Below, in pieces: positions 57,263-64,000 of a DNA stretch of 64,000 nucleotides. The notes beneath the pieces were generated by a model that worked only from the letters and a program-made list of their open reading frames with translations, did not search any database and had not been told where the DNA came from. The position numbers and the translations under genes were made by a program. How positions within the stretch are numbered: position 1 is the first letter of the stretch; each line of letters opens with the position of its first letter. This DNA is from Spiroplasma endosymbiont of Labia minor (GTDB lineage: Bacteria; Bacillota_I; Bacilli_A; Mycoplasmatales; Mycoplasmataceae), in NCBI RefSeq assembly GCF_964019845.1, contig NZ_OZ026465.1, positions 124,001 to 188,000 of the forward strand. Direction: 5' to 3'.

Positions 57263-58804
57263 ATGTTAAAAATAAATTATGCTGTCGAAATGATAGATAT
57301 AACTAAAATTTTTAATAAAACCATAATTGCAAATAATAAAATAAACTTTAGAGTTAAAAAAGGAACAGTTCATGCTCTTGTTGGTGAAAATGGCGCCGGC
57401 AAATCAACTTTAATGTCAATTTTATTTGGTTTATATGAACCAACAGAAGGTTATATAAAAATAAATGATGAACAAGTAAATATTTCAAATCCAATAAAAG
57501 CAAATAAATTAGGAATTGGTATGGTTCATCAACACTTTAAATTGATAGATAACGACTATGTTTGACAAAATATATCATTAGGAGCAGAAATTACTACTGC
57601 AAAAATATTTGTAAATCAATTTGCAATTAAAAGGAAAATTCGACAAATAATGAATGAATATAATTTATTTGTAAATCTAGATGCAAAAATAGAAAATATT
57701 TCAGTTGGCATGCAACAGAGAGTTGAAATATTGAAAATTTTATATCGCGGTGCAAATATTATGGTTTTAGATGAACCGACTGCTGTTTTAACACCTCAAG
57801 AAATACAAGGACTATTAAATAATATTAGAGATTTAAGAAAACGAGGTAAAACAATTATTTTTATTACTCATAAACTGGATGAAATTACAGCTGTAGCTGA
57901 TAGTGTAACTGTTATCCGCAATGGACAAAATGTTAAAGATTTTGACGTTAAAGAATTAACAGAAGAAAAATTAGCAGAGGCAATTGTTGGTAGAAATTTA
58001 GTGGAAGTTAAAAATAAATTAACAAAACCTGGACCAGATATATTGTACATAGATAATATTTCAGTAAAAAAAGAAGGTTCAAAAGTATATGGACTTGAAA
58101 ATTTTAGTGCTTTAATAAATCGTGGTGAAATATTAGCAATTGCTGGTGTTGAAGGAAACGGACAAACCGAACTTATTGAGGCATTATCTGGAATGAAAAA
58201 AATATCCTCTGGTAATATCTTTTTTAAAGATGTAAAAATTACAAATAAATCCATTAACGAACGTTACAAAATGGGCATAAATCACATACCAGAAGATAGA
58301 CATAAGTACGGTTTAATTTTAGATTATAGTGCAATTAATAATACAGTTTTGCAAAATATTTCTCAAAAACCATTTTCGTTTTTTTCCTTATTAAATTTTA
58401 CAGAAATAGAAAATTACGGTAGAAAAATTATCAAGGAATTTGATGTTAGAGGAACCAGAAATGGAATTGCATTAGCAAGAGGTTTATCTGGCGGAAATCA
58501 ACAAAAATTAATTGTGGGAAGAGAAATGACAAGAAATTACGATTTACTGTTGATTGTACAACCAACAAGAGGTCTTGATGTTGGTGCTATTGAATATATG
58601 CATAAGCAAATATTAAAAGCAAAAGATGATAATAAGGCAATTTTATTGGTAAGTTATGAACTTGATGAAGTTATGTCACTGGCTGATAGAATCATTATTT
58701 TAAGTAGAGGAAAAATAACTGGAGAAATTAGTGCAAAAAATGCTAGAAGAGAAGAAATAGGAAAATTAATGGCTGCGAAAGGAATGAAACAATATGAATT
58801 TTAA
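57263..58804 (+). CDS. Nucleoside ABC transporter ATP-binding protein, double domain (513 aa)
   Basis: Two ABC domains energise the transporter. The first has Walker A VGENGAGKSTLMSIL (near residue 40), SVGMQQRVEILKIL and LDEPTAVLT. The second has a degenerate Walker A (GVEGNGQTELIEAL, near 300), signature LSGGNQQKLIVGREM and Walker B LLIVQPTRGLDVG, as in BMP-type sugar/nucleoside ATPases in which the second site is inactive. The length is normal. It overlaps the permease start by 11 bases. Confidence 0.92.
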
Positions 58805-61493
58805 GCAAAAAATGTGAAGAACATCAAAAAATATTGTTGGCTTTTTTAAATCAGATGAATTAAAAAGAAAAGCATCTTTATTTAAAGGATCAGTTGTCGC
58901 TATTTTATTCGGTTTCATAATTGCTGGATTATTAATTACAACACAAGGCCAAAATCCATTTCAATATTTTTATGATTTATTCAAATTGACAGAAGATCAC
59001 AGATTTAAAACATCTACTGTTATGTGAATTGCTGTCTTTATGATTTCTGGTACTGCAATTGCTGTTGGTTTCAAAGCGGGTTTATTTAATATAGGTGGAA
59101 CAGGACAAGCATTAGTTGGTTTTTTAATTTCACTTGTGATATCACAAAATTATTATTTAAAACATCAAGAATATATGTCAAATTCATCAGCAGTATTATT
59201 TTTTATAATATTTGTTTTGTCTGGTGCAGTTTGTGGAGCAATATCTGGATTATTAAAAGCTCTTTTCAATGTACATGAAGTTGTGTCATCAATTATGGTT
59301 AATTGAGTAGTTTGATATGTGTTGAAAAATGTAGTGAATGCAAACCCAGAAAAATATGGGGCAAATGGTGGTTCGCAAACTACTGCTTTATTACCGCAGG
59401 AATATTTTTTTATAAATGGACAGCAGTCTTATTTAATTCCAATTTTAATTGCCATTGGTGCAATGGTAATAATTATGTTTGTAATGTATTTCACAACATT
59501 AGGATTCAAATTAAGAGCAATAGGTCATTCAAAAACAGCAGCAAGATATGCTGGTTATAATTCGGTTTTTGGTATTACAATTTCTATGATAATTTCTGGT
59601 TCTTTAATGGGTATCGCGGGTTTTATTTTATATTTTGGATTGCAACCTTCGATATCATTACAATCTGATACTTTACCAACATTAGGTTTTGATGCTTTAG
59701 CTGTTGCTTTAGTTCCATTTAATAATTTTCTTGGAATTGTGCCAATTGCTGTTTTATGAGGAATTATTAAAAATAACTCAATAGGCGCATCAGTTCTAAA
59801 TGGAAATATTTCAAATCAAATCTCATCTGTTATGTTTGGTTTGATAATTTATGCAGCAGCTATAGCTACATTAATGATGAGATTTAGTCCAATTAAATGA
59901 ACGCAAATTTGAATCTACATTAAAAGTAATTTTTCATTAAGAAAAAATATTTTCATATATAAAAAAAATATTAAAACTGCAAGAGAAAATATTTTGTCAA
60001 TTAATTATATAAACAAATTTGCTGAATTAAAATTATCAACAGCAAATGATCAACAATTTAATGAGCTCATTAAATTATATAAAGAAATAATTGAACTCAA
60101 ATTAAATTTAAAAAATAATAAAATTAAATTAAATGAATTACAAAATATTTTTAATGATAAAAAATATAAATATATAAATGATAATAAGCAGAATATAAAT
60201 TCAAAATATAAAATTCAAATTTTAAATTCTTCTAGAAAATTAATTTCTTATGTCAACTTATCAGATAGATTGAAAATATTAATTGAAAAATATTGTGAAT
60301 ATTTAAAAATCAAAAAAGAAAATATCAATAAGCAAATTTCATATTCCTCAAAAATGAATAATGAAGAATTAAAAGAAAATATTTTAAAATTAAGAAATGA
60401 TAATAATGATCAATTCAATAGTTTTAAAAATGATTATAATTCATTCATTGAATTTTACAAAACTGAAATTTTAAAAAATAAATTAATGATGAAATCAGAA
60501 ATATGTGTAGAATTTGCAAATAAAAAAAATATTGGTATTGCTTTATATAAAAATTATTATAATATTATGCAAAATAAAATTTCACATGATGCAACAAAAG
60601 CATATGATCAAGATATTCTATCTTATCGTTTAGAAAAAAATACTTTGACAAATGAATGAAATGAAAAAACCATTCAATGAAAAAACGATTTAAAAAATGC
60701 AAAAATAAAATTAAAAATAAAATTACGTTTAGAGAAAGATATTTACAAACGCAATTTCAATTCATTATATGGTATAAGTGAGTATAATGATAATTTGAAT
60801 AAACTGAAATTTTCTTGATTAGAAATTGTTGATGACTTTGATAAACAATTATCAATTCTAAAAGAAAACTATTTGATTAATAAAAAAAATGAAAGTGATG
60901 TTAATTTAATTAAAAATTTGATTGCAAAATATAAATTAAATAAAGAAGAATCAATAAATAATTTAAAATCAATTAAAAAATCAATTGCTTCTAAAAGAAA
61001 AACACTGCATTTTAAATATAAAAATGACAAAATGCAAGTAGAGAAAAAAAAAGTTGATGATTTAATTAAAACTTATAATTTCAATAAGGAAAAATTATTG
61101 AAGGATTATTCTAAAGAAGCAAATGATAGTTTTGAATTAAAAGCAAAAAATATTAATTTTAAAAAAGAAATTATAAATATAGATAGTTACAAAAAATCAC
61201 AAAATGATTTAAAAAATATTTATAAAAATAAAATTAAATTATTAATTGATACTGCTATAAATAAAATAAATAAAAATAAAAAAATTTATAGAGAAAGTAA
61301 ACCATATTATTCATTAGCAATAAGTAATTTGAAAAAAGAATTTAATGAGCAATTAAAAATTATTAAAGCCAATCAAAATGATTATTCAATTAAAATTAAT
61401 GATTCAACTATTTTGTATTCTGATTTTAATGTGAAGGCAAAAAATATTTCTAATGAATTTTTCGAAATGAAATGAGGTAAATTTAATGATTAG
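58794..61493 (+). CDS. Nucleoside ABC transporter permease with giant coiled-coil tail (899 aa)
   Basis: Residues ~45-365 are a normal permease of the branched-chain/BMP type (SGTAIAVGFKAGLFNIGGTG, DALAVALVPFNN). The family normally ends there at about 350-380 residues. Here the frame continues, with TGA Trp codons, through ~535 additional Lys/Asn/Ile-rich residues (NINKQISYSSKMNNEEL; KSIKKSIASKRKTLHFKYK) predicted to be mostly helical coiled coil, to TAG 61493. The second permease gene starts before its stop (8-base overlap), so the extension is not a separate gene behind a lost stop. Its role is unknown; a cytoplasmic scaffold is possible. Confidence 0.85.
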
Positions 61494-62397
61494 TTTCTTT
61501 ATTCAAAATTTTCTGTTCGTTTTAGCAATTTTATTAATAGCTTCATTATCTGGTATGATGTCTGAAAGAGCTGGAATTGTTAATATTTCAATAGAAGGAA
61601 TGATGACAACTGGAGCGCTGGGATTTGCTATCATTTCATCTTTTAGTGGAACAAACAATGCAACTCAGTTACTTGGTATAATAATAGCCATGATCTGTAG
61701 TGGGTTAATTGCTTTATTACATGCATATGCATCTGTTACTTTAAAAGCAGATCAGACTATTGTTGGTACAGCAATTAATTTATTAGCATCGGGAATTGCT
61801 TTATTTGTTTGCACACTTGGAGCATTTGGTGATAGCGCATCATATATTGCTGGTACATTTAAAGCGATAACATTTGGTGTTAATGGAGTTATGTCTCTAT
61901 ACATAATCTTGGCTATTGTATTATTAATTATAATAATAGTTTTTTTCAATTTTACAAAAATTGGAATGCGTTATGCCGCAGTTGGAGAAAACCCTAATGC
62001 AATAGATGCAGCTGGAATATCTGTTATAAAATATCGTTATATTGCTTTATTTATTTCCGGATTATTAGCAGGATTGGCAGGAGCTATATATGTAGTGACA
62101 TTATCACCATTAGCTTTTTATGGTGATGTAAGAGGATTTGGTTTTCTGGCCCTGGCAATTATGATTTGTGGACAATGAAGACCAACATACATTTTCCTAG
62201 TTTCAATTTTATTTGCATTGTTATTTTCTTTAGCCACTTATATAACTAACTTTACAGATAATTCATGAATTAAAAATAATTTGATATTATTTAAAATATT
62301 ACCATTTATTGGTTCTTTATTAGTTATGATTATTTTTTCAAAACGAAGTAAAATGCCAAAGGCGGATGGTATTCCGTTTGATAAATCACTTAGATAA
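61486..62397 (+). CDS. Nucleoside ABC transporter permease, second subunit (303 aa)
   Basis: Nine or ten membrane segments, with the family start SLSGMMSERAGIVNISIEGM and later MRYAAVGENPNAIDAAGI. The length is normal, without the extension of its partner. ATG 61486 lies within the end of the previous gene. Together with the two genes before it, it completes a nucleoside importer. A terminator follows. Confidence 0.9.
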
Positions 62398-62413
62398 TCA
62401 ATAAATTGTTGTT

Positions 62414-62447
62414 AATAAACTCCATAATTGGAGTTTATTTTTTTAAT
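62414..62447 (+). terminator. Terminator after the nucleoside-transport operon
   Basis: Arms AATAAACTCC and GGAGTTTATT pair over 10 bp around a 6-base loop, followed by TTTTT. Confidence 0.85.
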
Positions 62448-62485
62448 AATGTTATTATTAAACTAGAAATAAAGAGGAATACTAC

Positions 62486-63199
62486 ATGACACCACACATT
62501 CATGCTAAAAAAAATGATATTGCTAAATTTGTACTTATGCCTGGTGATCCATTAAGGGCAAAAAAAATTGCAGAAACATTTTTAGATAATTATAAGTTGG
62601 TTAATGATATTAGAAATATGTTTATGTACACTGGATATTATAATGGAGTAAAGGTTACAATTGCTGGTTCTGGTATGGGGATGGCTTCTATTAGCATTTA
62701 TTCATATGAATTATTTAAATTTTACGATGTAGACTGCATTATACGTGTAGGATCTGCTGGAAGTTATACAAATAAATTAAAAGTTTATGATATTGTTAAT
62801 ACAAAGACAGCTTTTGGTGAAACAAATATCGCAAAAACTATTGCTGGTATTGATGAGCATGAAATTGATTCATCTCCACAGTTATTTGATCAATTAAATG
62901 ATAGTGCAAAAGAAATGAATATAAAATTAAATAATGAAAGAGTACATTCATCAGATGTTTTTTATAGACTAACAAGTTCATTAGAATTTGCAAAAGAAAA
63001 TAATTTAGCCTGTGTAGAAATGGAAGCCTTTGCGTTATTTGCAAACGCCAAAATTAATAACAAACAAGCAGCTTGTTTATTAACTATATCTGATTCATTT
63101 GTAGACGAAGTAACGACTACACCGAATGAAAGGCAACACAATTTTTTAGATATGGTAAAAATTGCTTTAAATGTTGCAGAAAAATATAATCAAAAATAA
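62486..63199 (+). CDS. deoD: Purine nucleoside phosphorylase (237 aa)
   Basis: The enzyme splits purine nucleosides with phosphate into base and ribose-1-phosphate. N-terminal MPGDPLRAKKIAETFL (phosphate site Gly/Arg), IRVGSAGSYTNK near residue 92, VEMEAFALFANA near 180 and LTISDSFVDE near 205 identify the hexameric DeoD type. The length is normal. The position after the nucleoside importer links uptake and salvage. ATG 62486 follows AAAGAGGAA. Confidence 0.94.
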   Translation: MTPHIHAKKNDIAKFVLMPGDPLRAKKIAETFLDNYKLVNDIRNMFMYTGYYNGVKVTIAGSGMGMASISIYSYELFKFYDVDCIIRVGSAGSYTNKLKVYDIVNTKTAFGETNIAKTIAGIDEHEIDSSPQLFDQLNDSAKEMNIKLNNERVHSSDVFYRLTSSLEFAKENNLACVEMEAFALFANAKINNKQAACLLTISDSFVDEVTTTPNERQHNFLDMVKIALNVAEKYNQK

Positions 63200-63217
63200 A
63201 TATAAGGAGAAATAATA

Positions 63218-64000
63218 ATGCTAATATTAGCTGTTGAATCCAGTTGCGATGAATTTTCAGTTTCAATTTTAAAAAACGGAAAAATAATTAGTAATATAAT
63301 TTCATCTCAAATAGAAGAACATGCAAAATTTGGAGGTGTAATTCCTGAATTGGCTGCAAGATTGCATTTGGAAAATTTTCCACACGTTTTAAAAACTGTT
63401 TTTAAAAACACAAATTTGTCTTTAAATGAAATTGATTATGTAGCCTATACACATGAACCAGGATTAATGGGGTCATTATTAATTGGTAGATTGGTTGCAA
63501 AAACTATTGCAATGTACATTAATAAACCTTTGCTTCAAGTAAATCATATTCTTGGTCATATTTATGGTTCAAATATAAACAATGAATTTGTTTATCCAGT
63601 TTTAGCTCTAGTTATATCTGGTGGACATACACATTTACAATTATTAAATTCGCCATTGGAAACTAAAATTATCGGCGAAACACAAGATGATGCTATTGGA
63701 GAATGTTATGATAAGGTAGCCAGATTATTGAATTTATCTTATCCAGGTGGTCCAAAACTAGATAGATTAGCAGCGATGGGCGATCGCAATATTTACAAAT
63801 TGCCATCACCAAAATTGATAGATCATGATTTAAATTTTTCTTATAGTGGTCTCAAGACTGCCGCAAATAATTTAATTAATAATGCTAAACAAAAACAAGA
63901 AAAAATTAATATAGAAAATTTTGCTGCTAGTTTTCAATATGCGGCAATTAAACCATTATTTATGAAATTAAAAATTGCCATTAATAAATTTAATCCTAAA
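63218..64000 (+). CDS. tsaD: tRNA threonylcarbamoyladenosine transferase subunit TsaD (partial, 261 codons)
   Basis: TsaD makes t6A37 in tRNAs reading ANN codons. The start LILAVESSCDEFSVSI, the metal-binding NHILGHIYGSN (near residue 110) and VISGGHTHLQL (near 132) and the FSYSGLKTA block are present. The 3' end lies beyond the window. ATG 63218 follows AAGGAGAA. It stands 18 bases after deoD and is probably cotranscribed. Confidence 0.93.
   Translation, partial: MLILAVESSCDEFSVSILKNGKIISNIISSQIEEHAKFGGVIPELAARLHLENFPHVLKTVFKNTNLSLNEIDYVAYTHEPGLMGSLLIGRLVAKTIAMYINKPLLQVNHILGHIYGSNINNEFVYPVLALVISGGHTHLQLLNSPLETKIIGETQDDAIGECYDKVARLLNLSYPGGPKLDRLAAMGDRNIYKLPSPKLIDHDLNFSYSGLKTAANNLINNAKQKQEKINIENFAASFQYAAIKPLFMKLKIAINKFNPK

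Noticed and set aside
60873-61475. A separate coiled-coil gene downstream of the nucleoside permease
   Set aside because: The frame is continuous with the permease from 58794, no ribosome-binding site precedes internal ATGs convincingly, and only TGA codons divide it.

Overview
The window comes from an AT-rich mollicute. UGA is read as tryptophan throughout: almost every long gene is open only if internal TGA codons are sense codons, and TGG is very rare. The tmRNA proteolysis tag has a C-terminal half like the Mesoplasma type. Gene neighbourhoods such as hprK-lgt-trxB-whiA, secG-rnr-smpB-ssrA and ligA-gatCAB are Firmicutes-like. Together these point to the Spiroplasma/Mesoplasma/Entomoplasma/Williamsoniiplasma group. 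I cannot name the species. All CDS coordinates below use the UGA=Trp code, so many genes are longer than a standard-code ORF finder would report.

Positions 1 to about 11,583 hold one end of a prophage, all on the minus strand and running off the left edge. In transcription order (right to left) it has a block of small early genes, a Dam-type DNA methylase, a protein with an SSB-like acidic tail, a RuvC-like resolvase, an OB-fold-like protein with a heptapeptide repeat, the large terminase, a head/scaffold-like protein, a major-capsid-like protein, a zinc ribbon, two large virion-like proteins and a small membrane protein. No integrase, repressor, portal, protease or lysis gene is recognisable here. 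Genes are packed with repeated TAATG stop/start overlaps. The 11.6-11.88 kb boundary carries a structured G+C-richer element, a strong terminator and a sequence resembling an IS3-family terminal inverted repeat.

From 11,877 to the end is chromosomal core, mostly on the plus strand: a P-type cation ATPase; secA with a repeated C-terminal extension; uvrB-uvrA; folC and a folate-type ECF S component; hprK-lgt-trxB-lgt-whiA with an XRE regulator; secG-rnr-smpB, an amino-acid permease and tmRNA; a degenerate GGDEF/EAL membrane protein; mgtE; trmB; galM-like, CPBP-protease and RluA-family genes; a flippase, a DMT-type transporter and an unknown polytopic protein; ligA-gatCAB; a purine-nucleoside uptake operon (lipoprotein, double ATPase, two permeases); deoD; and the start of tsaD.

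Functionally the chromosomal part combines protein export and lipoprotein maturation (SecA, SecG, two Lgt), excision repair, ribosome rescue with its partner nuclease (SmpB, tmRNA, RNase R), charging by transamidation (GatCAB), scavenging of folate and nucleosides, and ion transport. A recurring oddity is long lysine-rich, predicted coiled-coil cytoplasmic additions on membrane or membrane-associated proteins. The extreme case is an 899-residue nucleoside ABC permease.
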